64,000 bases of DNA from Candidatus Cloacimonetes bacterium 4572_55 (GCA_002084765.1 NBMB01000002.1:60074-124073), one strand, 5' to 3'; numbered from the stretch's first letter, positions 18,458-28,146 are shown. Translations and numbers: made by a program. Notes: generated from the letters alone by a model not told the origin.

Positions 18458-19494
18458 GCAAGCTGCTATTCCGTCGCGGCTGGGCGTTTTTGGGTATCCA
18501 ACCTTTGACCGCATTTTTTATTGCTGTTCTTTGCTCGGTAATTCTCTGGACCGCGCTCACACATATATATATTTTTTTATTGGTTTTCGCGATAATAGGT
18601 TTGGGTATTTTTTCGGCGTTCTCTATTTTCCAATTGGCTCGCATAGATTTTAAATCCCAGGGGAGAATGCTTAGGGAGTTCGTTTTGTCCCTGATTGACC
18701 GCATTGACCGCTTTGTGAAATCTCCGGATCCCGTAGAGTCTCCTGACCTCGACATTAGCTGGGTACGCGTGCCTGGCGGCACTTTTGACATGGGGGACGG
18801 CGATGGCCGGACAAATGAAAAACCGGTTCATAGAGTCAAGCTGAAGGATTTCGTGATCAGCAAATATGCGGTGACCAATGCGCAATATGCCGAATTTCTG
18901 AATAAGTATGGCAGCCATAAAGTGAAAAATGGCGAATATGCCGGAGAGGTTATGATTAAAGAATATGAGTGGGGTGTGAATAAAACAGACCAGGGCTGGC
19001 AGGTACAATCAGGCTATGAGAATCATCCTGTAATAGAGGTGACCTGGTATGGAGCGCATGAGTTGTGCCGTTTTTATGGTTTGCGGTTGCCCAGCGAGGC
19101 GGAATGGGAGTATGCGGCAAGTTATAAAAAAGATGGGGGCAAGCATAAATATTCTGGAACCAGCGATGACTCTAAACTGGGCGAGTATGCCTGGTATAGT
19201 AAGAATAGCAGATATAGAACGCATCCGGTAGGCGATCTAAAACCTAATGATCTGGGCTTGTATGATATGAGCGGCAATGTGTGGGAATGGTGCCAGGATA
19301 GGTAGCATAAGGATTATGAGAGAGCCCCGACAGATGGCAGAGCTTGGGAAACTGGGGATAGTTCGTACCGGGTTTTGCGCGGCGGTGGCTGGCTTAACAG
19401 TGGGCAGGGTTGCCGTTCGTCGCTCCGCTCCGACTACCCGGGCAACAGCGACGACTACGCCTCTTATGGCCTCCGCCTGGTTCTCGTCCCGTAG
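18427..19494 (+). pseudogene. formylglycine-enzyme (FGE/SUMF1) fold domain, interrupted by one in-frame amber codon
   Basis: Two membrane helices (about 18500-18620) are followed by an FGE-sulfatase domain. It begins WVRVPGGTFDMGDGDGRTNE and continues through KYAVTNAQYAEFL, HPVIEVTWYGAHELCRFYG, RLPSEAEWEYAA and LYDMSGNVWEWCQDR. A TAG at 19303-19305 then stops translation where relatives normally have Trp. The same frame continues cleanly for 63 codons (HKDYERAPTDGRAWETGD, then the SYRVLRGGGW motif) to a final LRLVLVP before TAG at 19492. The fold is that of C-type-lectin-like display domains as well as of oxidising enzymes. The C-terminal segment has the codon signature of a retroelement-diversified region, described separately. 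Loss is either real decay or a rare suppressed stop. Confidence 0.75.
19381..19494 (+). other. candidate DGR variable region (VR) in FGE-fold C-terminus
   Basis: After RVLRGGGW the codons are unusually rich in NNC forms: CTC, TCC, GAC, TAC, GGC, AAC, AGC, GAC, GAC, TAC, GCC. They sit at the positions where DGR template repeats carry AAC (Asn) codons in FGE-type targets. Invariant anchor residues remain: CRS, R, P, then LRLVLVP. This is what A-to-N mutagenic retrohoming leaves. No template repeat or reverse transcriptase is present in the window, so the source would be elsewhere or lost. Chance codon bias in a GC-richer segment is the alternative. Confidence 0.5.
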
Positions 19495-19611
19495 TCAGTT
19501 GGTTGTCTATCCGATCTTGCCTGTGAGCTATGCGAGTTGTCGAAGCGTAGAGAGTGGGAGCAAGGGACGCAGCGACCGACGAACGGAGTGTAGACAACAA
19601 GCTCTTGGGGT

Positions 19612-19643
19612 TTGGGGGCTATGCCCCCAACGCGATTTTTTTT
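19612..19643 (+). terminator. strong GC hairpin with T-run downstream of FGE gene
   Basis: TTGGGGGC (19612-19619) pairs with GCCCCCAA (19623-19630) around a 3-nt loop, and eight T residues follow from 19636. It is a good rho-independent terminator. A stable hairpin a short way after a VR is also a known DGR feature that helps retrohoming, so the element may have served both roles. A wider TTGTCTA/TAGACAA inverted repeat lies at about 19502-19597. Confidence 0.6.
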
Positions 19644-19703
19644 GGGAATTATAGGAGCGACAAGCTCATTTTGGAAACATTATCAATTTTGGGGAGATTG
19701 TCC

Positions 19704-20108
19704 ATGTCATTTCTAAAGTTATTAGAGCAAGCGACCTGCGCGGTTGTTATTAATGAAACAAAAAAAAGCAGCGGCACAGCCTGGCTCTTTAAGATTTCAG
19801 GCAGTACAGGGTATTTGATGACAGCCGCGCATGTGGTGGCTTGTAATTCGGAACGCACGAGCTTTCATAAAGAAGTACAAGTGCGATTTGACTCTGACTC
19901 GCATCGTCCTACCTTGGATGCCACAGTAAGCACTGTCAAATATAATAAAGAGTGGCGCATCGATTTTGCTATCCTGACCGTAAAAAATTTGCCTGAGGAA
20001 TATAAGCCATTGCCGTGCCAGTTGATTGAACAACCCGAGAGGGAAGATACATTAAAAATATTACTGATAGTAGCCTCATCCACCAGGGTAAGAGTACTAA
20101 ACTCGTGA
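19704..20108 (+). pseudogene. trypsin-like protease, truncated N-terminal part
   Basis: The frame starts at an ATG following GGGGAGATT. It encodes a chymotrypsin-fold N-terminus: LLEQATCAVVINE, then GTAWLFKI, TAAHVVA with the catalytic His, and WRIDFAILTV with the catalytic Asp. Around codon 115 the homology stops (EDTLKIL) and a short non-matching tail follows. The GDSG-type nucleophile half is missing, so the product cannot be an active protease. Trypsin-like proteases of this type occur beside MoxR-vWA genes in ternary conflict systems, which fits both neighbours. A deletion has probably fused it to the MoxR fragment that follows. Confidence 0.65.
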
Positions 20109-20332
20109 AGGACGCTGTCAAATTTTTCTATGAGCTGCGTAAAAGCAACCTGACTAAAAAGCCGGCAACCGCGGAATTACTCGGCTGGTTGCTCATGCTG
20201 AGTCAGGTCGCTTCAAGAGGGGAACTCTCACTGTCCAAAGAGTTGGTGAAGAAGACGCTAAGTGCATTGGTGAAAAATAAAGACGATCAGAAAAAGTCGA
20301 AAATTTTATTGCAAGACTTCAATTTCAGTTGA
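20105..20332 (+). pseudogene. C-terminal fragment of a MoxR-type AAA+ ATPase
   Basis: The 75-codon frame carries KDAVKFFYELRKSNLTKKP followed by ATAELLGWLLML. This matches the C-terminal helical lid of MoxR ATPases (typically LRxLxLxKPPxTAELLDW). The P-loop, Walker B and sensor regions are absent. A few codons upstream in this frame also read plausibly as MoxR, so the breakpoint lies near 20060. With the vWA-FGE gene and the trypsin remnant it forms the relic of a MoxR-vWA-protease locus. It ends five bases before the end of the convergent gene. Confidence 0.6.
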
Positions 20333-20337
20333 CAAGG

Positions 20338-21612
20338 TTACGTCTTCAGATTTTTCTTCTTTGCAGCTGGGAAAAGGATATTGTTCAAAATAAGCCGATA
20401 TCCTGGGGAGTTGGGATGCAGAGACAATCGCGTAGGAGGATCATTGATACGGTGGGTGTAATCTTCTGGATCATGTCCCCCGTAAAATGTGAACGTGCCT
20501 TTGCCAAAATTTCCGTGAATATATTTTGCTTCGCTTGCGCCTTCCACTTCCCCCAGGATCACGACCGATTTTTTTATACAATTGGTATGAAAACCGGTTG
20601 TCTGCCCCAAGAATCCGTTTATAACCGGAACATGACATTGGGTCAGCATTGTTGGCACAGGGTCGTATTTTGCGGAAAATTCAAATAAGGTGAAATAATC
20701 CGCCTCAGGTCCGCGCATGGAAGAGAGTGGGGTGGTGTCGATATTGGAAAATTCATAAACCAGGGGGTCGCGCTCCAACTTAAAATTCTCAAAAGCAAGC
20801 GTTTTATCGAAGTTCAGCTTGGACTGCGCGTGGGGATCGGCTGGGTCGCCGTCAAACATAGATTCGCATATATCGACCCCCTCTGCGGCAAGAGCAATAT
20901 CAAAGCTGTCAGTTCCGGAACACATAGAAAAGAGAAATCCTCCCTGCGACATATAGTCACGAATGCGGAGCGCGACATCCAGCAGCATTTGCGACGGCTT
21001 GCGGTAACCCAAAGACGCGGCCTCCTCCTCCCGCATTTTCACATCCTCCTGATACCATTTTTGATTGCGATAATGGGCGTAGAACTTCCCGTATTGACCT
21101 GTAAAATCCTCATGGTGCAAGTGAAGCCAATCGTATTCATCCAGCGCCCCGTTGAGAACGTCCTTGTTCCAAATTTTTTCGTATGGGACTTCTGAATAGT
21201 CCAGAGCCAGCGTTACAGCATCGTCCCACGGCAGAGAGTTTGGGGGGGTATAAACCGCAATTTTTGGAACTTTTTCTAACAAAACCGTTTCCATGTTTTC
21301 CTCTTCGATCTCCTTCTTGATACGGGCGATACCAGACCCGGAAATATGCTCGTAACTCACGCCTTTCAAAGTCATCTCTCGAACGATCTCGTCATATTCC
21401 CCCATAAGAAAAGAACCACCCCGATAATTGAGCAACCATTCTACAGAAATGCCCTGGTCCAGCGCGTAATAGGTGATCCCATAAGCTCGCAGGTGATCGC
21501 CCTGTTCCAAATCCATGGGGATTAAGACATCGGCATGGAGCGGCTGAGTTCCTATTAAAGCCATCGCGAATAAAGCCGTCGCGAATATAAATATATAAAA
21601 GAATTTCCTCAC
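20338..21612 (-). CDS. secreted 'asparagine synthetase B'-family protein (FCB group), function unknown
   Basis: The product is about 424 residues long. It starts at a GTG at 21612 preceded by AGGGAG, which gives a signal peptide (RKFFYIFIFATALFAM, cleaved near LHA). The mature protein has strongly conserved stretches: DVLIPMDLEQGDHLRAYGI, VEWLLNYRGGSFL, YTPPNSLPWDDAVTLAL, YDWLHLHHEDFTGQYGKFY and GVDICESMFDGDPADPHAQ. This family is named asparagine synthetase B in many Bacteroidetes genomes, but I see neither the N-terminal nucleophile cysteine nor the PPi-loop of a real AsnB. HLHHEDFTGQYG and the GGFLFSMCSGTDSFDIAL block suggest a glutamine-amidotransferase-like fold. It is periplasmic or secreted. 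Confidence 0.75.
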   Translation of the reverse strand: MRKFFYIFIFATALFAMALIGTQPLHADVLIPMDLEQGDHLRAYGITYYALDQGISVEWLLNYRGGSFLMGEYDEIVREMTLKGVSYEHISGSGIARIKKEIEEENMETVLLEKVPKIAVYTPPNSLPWDDAVTLALDYSEVPYEKIWNKDVLNGALDEYDWLHLHHEDFTGQYGKFYAHYRNQKWYQEDVKMREEEAASLGYRKPSQMLLDVALRIRDYMSQGGFLFSMCSGTDSFDIALAAEGVDICESMFDGDPADPHAQSKLNFDKTLAFENFKLERDPLVYEFSNIDTTPLSSMRGPEADYFTLFEFSAKYDPVPTMLTQCHVPVINGFLGQTTGFHTNCIKKSVVILGEVEGASEAKYIHGNFGKGTFTFYGGHDPEDYTHRINDPPTRLSLHPNSPGYRLILNNILFPAAKKKNLKT

Positions 21613-21688
21613 CAAATTTCTCCCTATTCCAAAATAAAAATCAAACCCTAAGGATTTTTCATTGTTCCTAATCCGTGAAATCTGCGAA

Positions 21689-24600
21689 TCACTCATCAAA
21701 TTTTGTCAGCTCATGCCGCGCGCCGACCTTCTCAAAAAGATCCTTAGCCTTTTTTATATATTGGTCGCCGATTTCGTCTTTCCGAATTTTTTTCATAAAA
21801 AACCCATAATTGGCGTATGTTTTTGCCAGCAAAAAGGGGGATCGAATCTTTTCCAACAACTCGATACTTTCCTGATAGCAGGTCATGGCTTTAGACTCGC
21901 CCGCCTTGTCTTTGGCTTTCATATACGTATCGCTCAGGATGCGCAACGCAACGCCTCGCAGCTTCAGATATTCGTAGCTATCGTTTTTTTCAGTGATCTC
22001 CAGTGCCTTCAGACAGGAATTAATAGCGGACTGGCGATAATCCAGCGTCAAATGGGATTCGGCTTGTTGCAACAAGGAGCGGGTCATCAGCGGTTCCAGC
22101 CCCATCTTCCTCGACATATCGATCGCCATTTCGATAATATTAAGTGCTTTTCCGCTATATCTCAACTCTGTGGAAACCCGGCACGTCTCCACATAGACCT
22201 TGATTATCAGCTTGATATTCTCGGTCTCCTCCACTTGTTTCGCCGCGATTTCCAAGTGATAAAAACTCTCTTTCAGCTCGCCGATACAATATTTCGTTCT
22301 TCCCGTATAATAGTGATAGATCGGCAGATACAAACCGTTTCGGGTCTCCTCCATCAATTGACGGCCCCGCTCGAAAAAATAGAGTGCTTGTTGATAGCTG
22401 CCCCGTTCGAGATGAATTCTCCCGCATAAATTCGTCGCGTAAGCCAGCTCCTTAGCCATGCTGAGATTTTCATAAAACGATATGCTTTTTTGGATATATC
22501 GCAACCCTTTCTCAGTATTCCCTTGATAGATGCTGGAAAGTCCGAGATACTGGATTGATTGCGCCAATTCTCCCATCTTTTCAGCCTCTTTGCGCCCTTT
22601 ATATGCATAATTAAAATATTTGACGGCATTTGACGGCTTCAGAAGAACTCGGTGTATATCCCCGATGATATCGCAGCATTGCCATATCAACGAGTTATTT
22701 TTGATCTCATGCGCCATATTGAGGGCTGACGTCGCGTAATGTTCAGCTTTCTGATAATCCCCACGTTTTCGAAAAATATCGGTCAATAACAAAAGGACGC
22801 GCGCTTTTTCCTCACTGGCATCGTCGTCGCCCAGACCTCTCAAAGCCGAGTCAATCAATTCCTGGGATTTGGCAAAATTTCCCTGAGTTTGATAAACATC
22901 AGCCAATTTCCGCTGCAGATTTGCATTTCGTTGGGCAGTCTGACGGTCCCCATCAATCTGCAAGCCGGTTTCAATCACAAAATTATGCTCCACAGCCTGA
23001 TAATAATATTTCGTCGCTTCTTGGTAGCGATCATTATAACGATGAAGATCGCCAAATCGCTCATAAAGAGTCGTTAATTTCCGGCTGTCTTGAGGATCGT
23101 AACTTTGCACCAAATCTAAGGAGCGTTGAAGCGCGTGACTCGTCCCGACGATATTCTTTTTTCGAAAAGCATATTCGCCGGCTTCCTGATAATATTGATA
23201 CGATTCCTCGAATCGGTTCGCGTCCTGGTAGTGAGACGCCAAAATTTTCAGAAAATACGCGTTTTTTATCGAAATTTTTTTCTCAAGCCAGGTTGCGACT
23301 TCCAAATGATATTTTTTTCGTTCCGATTTTGGAATGGTCTCATAAATCACTCGGCGCTCGGTACATCGGGTAAAATAAAATTCTCGATCGCCTGGAATAT
23401 AGGAGGTTTTGACCGCGGTCACGATACCCTTCTCGACAAAGTTCTCCAAGATCGGCTCGATTGACTGGTCGCACAAATACGATAGCAATCCCAACCAGAA
23501 TTTTTCGCCGATCAAAGCCGCTTTTTGCAACAATATTTTTTCCTCTGGCGATATTTTGTCGAATAGGGTCTGAATAATCTTGACGATCTGGACTGGTATC
23601 CCGGCTTCCTCGATACGGTATGCGTCGAATATCCAGCGGCTGTTGTCTTCATTACGAGTCAGCGTGTATGTCTGGAGGTCTTTTTTGACCAAAAGCTCAA
23701 CAAATCCCGGTATATTGCTTGACCGCTTTGATAATGAGTCTAAATAGGATGTTGGCAGGTCGTCTTGATTCTTTAGGACTTGCTTCGTAAAAACGGATAG
23801 CTGATTTTTTCCAAACGGGTTTGGCTTGATAATTTTCGGCTCTAACGATTTGATGGTTGGAAATATTTTTTCTATTGGCGACCGACCGACCAGAATCATG
23901 CCGGATCGCAGGTCAGGTAGTTTTTGAGAGATTGCCCGTATGGTTTCGATTGTCTCTGAATCGCATTCTTCGATATGATCCAGGATAAAAAAGAGCGGAG
24001 CACCCGCGCCTATCCGAATATATCGAAGCAGATCGAGAATCACCTGAATAATAGCCGACCGTTGGGCAGCCGCCTTTTTTGGATCCTGGATCTCGTCGTA
24101 TCTGATAGGAGCCAAGAAGTTATCCTCAAATGGGATACCCATGATCGAGGTGAGATAATATGTCAGCCGGATCGCCTCGCGCTGCTGTGGGTTTATCCGG
24201 TCAAAAATAATCCTGGAACGAGGCAAGGCCGTCGGAAATTTGATATTTTTAATGGATTTGAATTCATTAAACCATACATATTCAGCGATCACAGAAGTCG
24301 TTTTTTTCTGGCGTTCATCAACGGACTCGTTGCCTTGAATCCCGAAAAAACGTTGGAGCATTTCCGAAAAAAGATAAAAAGGTTTCTTTTTATTATAAGA
24401 CAATCCCTGACCGTAGAAGAAGACAGCCTCCTGTTTCGGTTTTTGTTCCCGCCCTTGATCCAGCAAAAGATGCTTAAGGATAAATTCGGTCAACATACGC
24501 GTTTTTCCCGATAACGGAGAGCCGCAAATATAGACCAACTCCGATTTTTTTCCTTCTATAACCTGCTGAAAGGCGGATTTTAATTGTCCGATTTGCTTAT

Positions 24601-25429
24601 GTCGGTCAAAAAAAATGTCGTCAAATTGATCCCCGTCGATCCGGATATGCCGATTCGAGATAATTTCTTTCACCTGACGAATCACCGCGGTCTCCTCATC
24701 GCCTTTGACCTTAATCGGGGTGGGTTTTCCCACGACAACAGCATGCTTTATTCCTTCGTAGGTCTTGTTTCCGACCAATATTTGCCCGGGTTTGCCGATA
24801 TGGCTCAACATGGACGCCAGATTGACCGTATCACCCAGGGTTGTATAGAATTTGTTCTGAGTCCCGTTTACCTGACCCACAGTCATCCGACCCGTATTTA
24901 AGCCGATCTTCAGACTCATCGGCTCTGGAATGAACTGCTTTTCCGCGTCGTTAAAATCCAGCAATGCGCGCTGCATTCCAAAGGACGCCATAATGGCGCG
25001 CTCCTCGTGGTCTTCATAAGATATGGGCGCGCCAAAAACGGCTATCATCCCGTTGACTGTATATTTATCGATCACGCCACCGAATATTTCTATCTGTTCG
25101 GTCAGATCAGCAGAACATCTTTCCATAAGCTGTTTTGCCTGAGTAGCGTCCAAATTTTCGTCTAAAGAAGAAAACCCTTGAACAACAGCAACCAGCGCGG
25201 TAGCAAGTTTTTGTTCCTCTTGGATCGGTCTCTCGCCTTGCTCATGGTCAGACCTCTTCATAATACCGGTTGCTAAGGACTCGCCGCAATTCCCGCAGTA
25301 TTTGCCTGTTGGGGAGTTCACACTTTTACAACTCGGGCACCCGACGCCGCTAAAAATCAGCTTAACGCCGCAATTCGTGCAGAACTTCTGCCCGTCTGGT
25401 ATCTCATATCGACAGCTGGTACAAATCAT
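21689..25429 (-). CDS. zinc ribbon-cyclase-AAA ATPase-TPR signalling protein
   Basis: The product is about 1246 residues. The start at 25429 is chosen because translation then opens with a double zinc ribbon (CTSCRYEIPDGQKFCTNCG, then CPSCKSVNSPTGKYCGNCG); longer frames upstream look non-coding. A class III cyclase-like domain follows (LVAVVQGFSSLDE in place of the usual metal-site motif, then YTTLGDTVNLASML). An AAA/ORC ATPase comes next (P-loop CGSPLSGKTRML, and LFFILDHIEECD as Walker B). The C-terminal half consists of more than ten TPRs. The metal-binding Asp of the cyclase seems lost, so it may be a sensor or effector rather than an enzyme. It parallels the protein at 12457-16320 in architecture but is only distantly similar. 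Confidence 0.85.
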   Translation of the reverse strand: MICTSCRYEIPDGQKFCTNCGVKLIFSGVGCPSCKSVNSPTGKYCGNCGESLATGIMKRSDHEQGERPIQEEQKLATALVAVVQGFSSLDENLDATQAKQLMERCSADLTEQIEIFGGVIDKYTVNGMIAVFGAPISYEDHEERAIMASFGMQRALLDFNDAEKQFIPEPMSLKIGLNTGRMTVGQVNGTQNKFYTTLGDTVNLASMLSHIGKPGQILVGNKTYEGIKHAVVVGKPTPIKVKGDEETAVIRQVKEIISNRHIRIDGDQFDDIFFDRHKQIGQLKSAFQQVIEGKKSELVYICGSPLSGKTRMLTEFILKHLLLDQGREQKPKQEAVFFYGQGLSYNKKKPFYLFSEMLQRFFGIQGNESVDERQKKTTSVIAEYVWFNEFKSIKNIKFPTALPRSRIIFDRINPQQREAIRLTYYLTSIMGIPFEDNFLAPIRYDEIQDPKKAAAQRSAIIQVILDLLRYIRIGAGAPLFFILDHIEECDSETIETIRAISQKLPDLRSGMILVGRSPIEKIFPTIKSLEPKIIKPNPFGKNQLSVFTKQVLKNQDDLPTSYLDSLSKRSSNIPGFVELLVKKDLQTYTLTRNEDNSRWIFDAYRIEEAGIPVQIVKIIQTLFDKISPEEKILLQKAALIGEKFWLGLLSYLCDQSIEPILENFVEKGIVTAVKTSYIPGDREFYFTRCTERRVIYETIPKSERKKYHLEVATWLEKKISIKNAYFLKILASHYQDANRFEESYQYYQEAGEYAFRKKNIVGTSHALQRSLDLVQSYDPQDSRKLTTLYERFGDLHRYNDRYQEATKYYYQAVEHNFVIETGLQIDGDRQTAQRNANLQRKLADVYQTQGNFAKSQELIDSALRGLGDDDASEEKARVLLLLTDIFRKRGDYQKAEHYATSALNMAHEIKNNSLIWQCCDIIGDIHRVLLKPSNAVKYFNYAYKGRKEAEKMGELAQSIQYLGLSSIYQGNTEKGLRYIQKSISFYENLSMAKELAYATNLCGRIHLERGSYQQALYFFERGRQLMEETRNGLYLPIYHYYTGRTKYCIGELKESFYHLEIAAKQVEETENIKLIIKVYVETCRVSTELRYSGKALNIIEMAIDMSRKMGLEPLMTRSLLQQAESHLTLDYRQSAINSCLKALEITEKNDSYEYLKLRGVALRILSDTYMKAKDKAGESKAMTCYQESIELLEKIRSPFLLAKTYANYGFFMKKIRKDEIGDQYIKKAKDLFEKVGARHELTKFDE

Positions 25430-25611
25430 AATGATCGCTCGTATAGTGAAAATAGGAAAATAGATGGAAAATTGGAGACTAGCAACTCTTGAGACCCTGC
25501 CCGCCATAGTTCATAATAATCTCTTGTCAGCCATACGTCAAGGCAAATTATTGTAACGCCGATCGTCTATTAACATACGACAGGACAGCATTCTGTGTTA
25601 CGGGTTCGTCG

Positions 25612-28146
25612 TTAAAAAATAGCCAACACTGCCGCTGACCGAGGAGCGACTCTTTTTTCTCTCTCAATACCAATTTGGATCGGCTCCACGCCGGATTGAT
25701 TCTCATCGACAACCGATGTCCAGGTTCCTGGGGGAATCGGGAAAATTACGGATATTGGATTTGGATTCAGCAACACCAATACCCGTTCCCACTCGTCCCG
25801 CTCATCCTCCAGTTGATACGCAATGCACTTGTCGGGAACGGTCATTCCCAGATCGTTGTCTAGAAATTTTAGATTTTTTTCAATCGCCTGCGGGTCGGTT
25901 TGACGAAACATCTGATGCGCCTTCCGCAACTGGATCAAGCCTTTATGATACTCCACGACGTCCCGATAGCGAATTTTCCGCTCCCATTCGATCTGATTAA
26001 CGCTGTCCGGCGCGTTATAGCTATTTTCCACATCGTGTTTTGTGCGCAGCATCTCCTGCCCCATCTGAATAAAAGGGACGCCTTGAGAAGTGAAGATGAT
26101 GACAGCACCCAGTTTAACCATTTGGACTATGTCGCGCGCGTCAATGTCGGTCTGACCTTGCGTCAGATAATGCAATTGGTCCCACAACGTCCGGTTATCA
26201 TGGCACTCCATATAGTTGACAGATTCCAGGGGACGCTGCGCAAAGCTATGGATGGACCCCTCTATTCCCTTCTTGATCTCCGAAATGCGAGAGCCGTGGA
26301 TCAAAAAAGTTTCCGAGATATCGAAACGGTCAAAAGGACTGCCTTTCAGCGCATCGCGAAAATTGTCGTTGAATACGCCAAATCCCAACCCCCGTTGTTT
26401 GCCCTTACTTGTGATCGAAATCGGAGTTTCGCCGGACGCCCACGGCTCCCCATAGACCAGAATATTTGGGTCGATCTCATGCAGCGTTTCAGTAATTTGC
26501 GTCATAGTCTCCAGATCGATCAAACCCATGAGGTCAAAACGGAACCCATCCACCTTATATTCGTTCACCCAATATGCGACAGAATCCAGGATGAATTTGC
26601 GCACCATTGGAGCCTCAGAACGGAATTCGTTGCCGCATCCAGAGCCATTCCAGAATGAACCGCTGTCTCGCATTCGATAGTAATAGCCTGGGGCTATGCC
26701 GTTAAAGCTATACTGCACATACGGATTGGTCTCAGCTGTGTGGTTATACACAACGTCCATGATCACGCGAATACCGCGCGTATGCAGCGCGTCCACTAAT
26801 TTTTTAAATTCCTCGACACGTTTCGCATTGCGTTGCTCCGTGGCATACCAGCCGTCCGGAGAGTTGAAATGAACCGGCATATAACCCCAGTTATATTCTT
26901 CCGAGCTTTCGTTATTATCGAAATCCTGAATCGGCATGATCTGCACCGTATTGACGCCCATCTCGACCAGATGATCCAGACCGGTTTTCACCTCGCCTTG
27001 ATCCTTATATGTCGCGCCCTGCTCGGTCATGCCCAAATACAAGCCCTTTTGGTTGATACCGGAATCTGTATCAATAGAAAAATCCCGAACATGCAGTTCA
27101 TAGATGATCGCGTCCTCCGGTGGAAAGTCGGGTCGATCTGCGATCCGTGTCCCATCGTCGATGATCATACCTCGTCCATTGTGCGCGGTATTGCATCGAG
27201 AATACGGGTCGATCAGCTCTTGATCCGGATGAAAAAGCGGGCTGTTTCCATCGACTTTATAAGTGTAATATTTATTTTTTAGATTTTGCTTGATATCTAT
27301 TTCCCATACGCCTGACGCCTGGCTTTCTAATGGATACGCCTGCCCAATATCTCGGTCGGGTTGATCGTAAATCGTCAGCGTGACGCGAGTCGCTGTTGGG
27401 GCAAATAAACGAAATAGGGTCTGATCCGGTTTATAAATAGCACCAAGTTCCACGTCGGAAACGTATTCCGGTCTATCCATGAGCATCCGGAAAGAGAGTC
27501 CTTTTGGCTTGAATCCCAGAACCTCTACCCGATATTTGTGAATCGGCATAGCCAGATCAAAAGCACGGAAAGAGTCCGATGTGTTGATCAAAAGGAGCGC
27601 GGCGTTCCCGATCTCCCCAGGCGCGACCGACTGAATGGGAATTGGCTGGCCCTGATCGTCAATTATGCGGACATGCTCGGCTTGTTCCGGATCAAATCGG
27701 ATCGAAATCGGCAGGCAGACTGTAACCCGACGAGGCGCGTCGATAAACGCGCCGGATATCTGTGGATATGTGTCTGGGGGCTCAACGAACAGGTCTGGAT
27801 CATTTTGTAATATCCATGCTTCGTTCCCCAGATTTGGCGTCCAAATTCTGTCAGGGTCGTCCTTCTCTAACCACTCGCCTTTTCGGGGCAACAGACCGAT
27901 CATTTCTCCTGAGCCGTAGTGCGTTTTATCAAGGACAAACGTCAGCCCGTAATGATCCCGTTTTTTTAGCGGCTGAATCGCTCGGGAATAATCGTTGCTC
28001 ACCTTGTCCCAAGTCCACAGATTCCAGCCCTCATAATTTCCGTCATAACGATGATAGTGTACGCGCACTCTTTTTTCCTCCTGCGCTCCGACATCAAAAA
28101 TCGGCATACAAAACAAAAATATCGTCAGAAAAATCATTTTTTTCAT
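25612..28146 (-). CDS. pulA: type I pullulanase, exported
   Basis: The 844-residue protein has a signal peptide (MIFLTIFLFCMPIFDVGAQ). An N-terminal CBM41/PUD starch-binding module follows (RVHYHRYDGNYEGWNLWTW), then a CBM48-like module near residues 225-320, and a GH13_14 catalytic barrel. The pullulanase signature YNWGYMPVHFNSPDG is present. Catalytic residues are DGFRFDLMG (nucleophile Asp), VYGEPWASG (acid/base Glu) and MECHDN (third acid). The enzyme cuts alpha-1,6 bonds in pullulan, starch or glycogen branch points in the periplasm or outside the cell. A beta-sandwich C-terminal domain closes the protein. No maltodextrin uptake genes are adjacent. Confidence 0.93.
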   Translation of the reverse strand: MKKMIFLTIFLFCMPIFDVGAQEEKRVRVHYHRYDGNYEGWNLWTWDKVSNDYSRAIQPLKKRDHYGLTFVLDKTHYGSGEMIGLLPRKGEWLEKDDPDRIWTPNLGNEAWILQNDPDLFVEPPDTYPQISGAFIDAPRRVTVCLPISIRFDPEQAEHVRIIDDQGQPIPIQSVAPGEIGNAALLLINTSDSFRAFDLAMPIHKYRVEVLGFKPKGLSFRMLMDRPEYVSDVELGAIYKPDQTLFRLFAPTATRVTLTIYDQPDRDIGQAYPLESQASGVWEIDIKQNLKNKYYTYKVDGNSPLFHPDQELIDPYSRCNTAHNGRGMIIDDGTRIADRPDFPPEDAIIYELHVRDFSIDTDSGINQKGLYLGMTEQGATYKDQGEVKTGLDHLVEMGVNTVQIMPIQDFDNNESSEEYNWGYMPVHFNSPDGWYATEQRNAKRVEEFKKLVDALHTRGIRVIMDVVYNHTAETNPYVQYSFNGIAPGYYYRMRDSGSFWNGSGCGNEFRSEAPMVRKFILDSVAYWVNEYKVDGFRFDLMGLIDLETMTQITETLHEIDPNILVYGEPWASGETPISITSKGKQRGLGFGVFNDNFRDALKGSPFDRFDISETFLIHGSRISEIKKGIEGSIHSFAQRPLESVNYMECHDNRTLWDQLHYLTQGQTDIDARDIVQMVKLGAVIIFTSQGVPFIQMGQEMLRTKHDVENSYNAPDSVNQIEWERKIRYRDVVEYHKGLIQLRKAHQMFRQTDPQAIEKNLKFLDNDLGMTVPDKCIAYQLEDERDEWERVLVLLNPNPISVIFPIPPGTWTSVVDENQSGVEPIQIGIEREKRVAPRSAAVLAIF

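Noticed and set aside
16621..20332. A complete, active DGR system
   Set aside because: No reverse transcriptase, accessory protein or template repeat is present; only a candidate target region is supported.
20338..21612. True asparagine synthetase B
   Set aside because: It has a signal peptide and lacks the N-terminal nucleophile Cys and the ATP-pyrophosphatase loop.
21662..24901. Long plus-strand frames opposite the cyclase-TPR and pullulanase genes
   Set aside because: The minus-strand products have clear domains; the plus frames are antisense by-products of codon structure.
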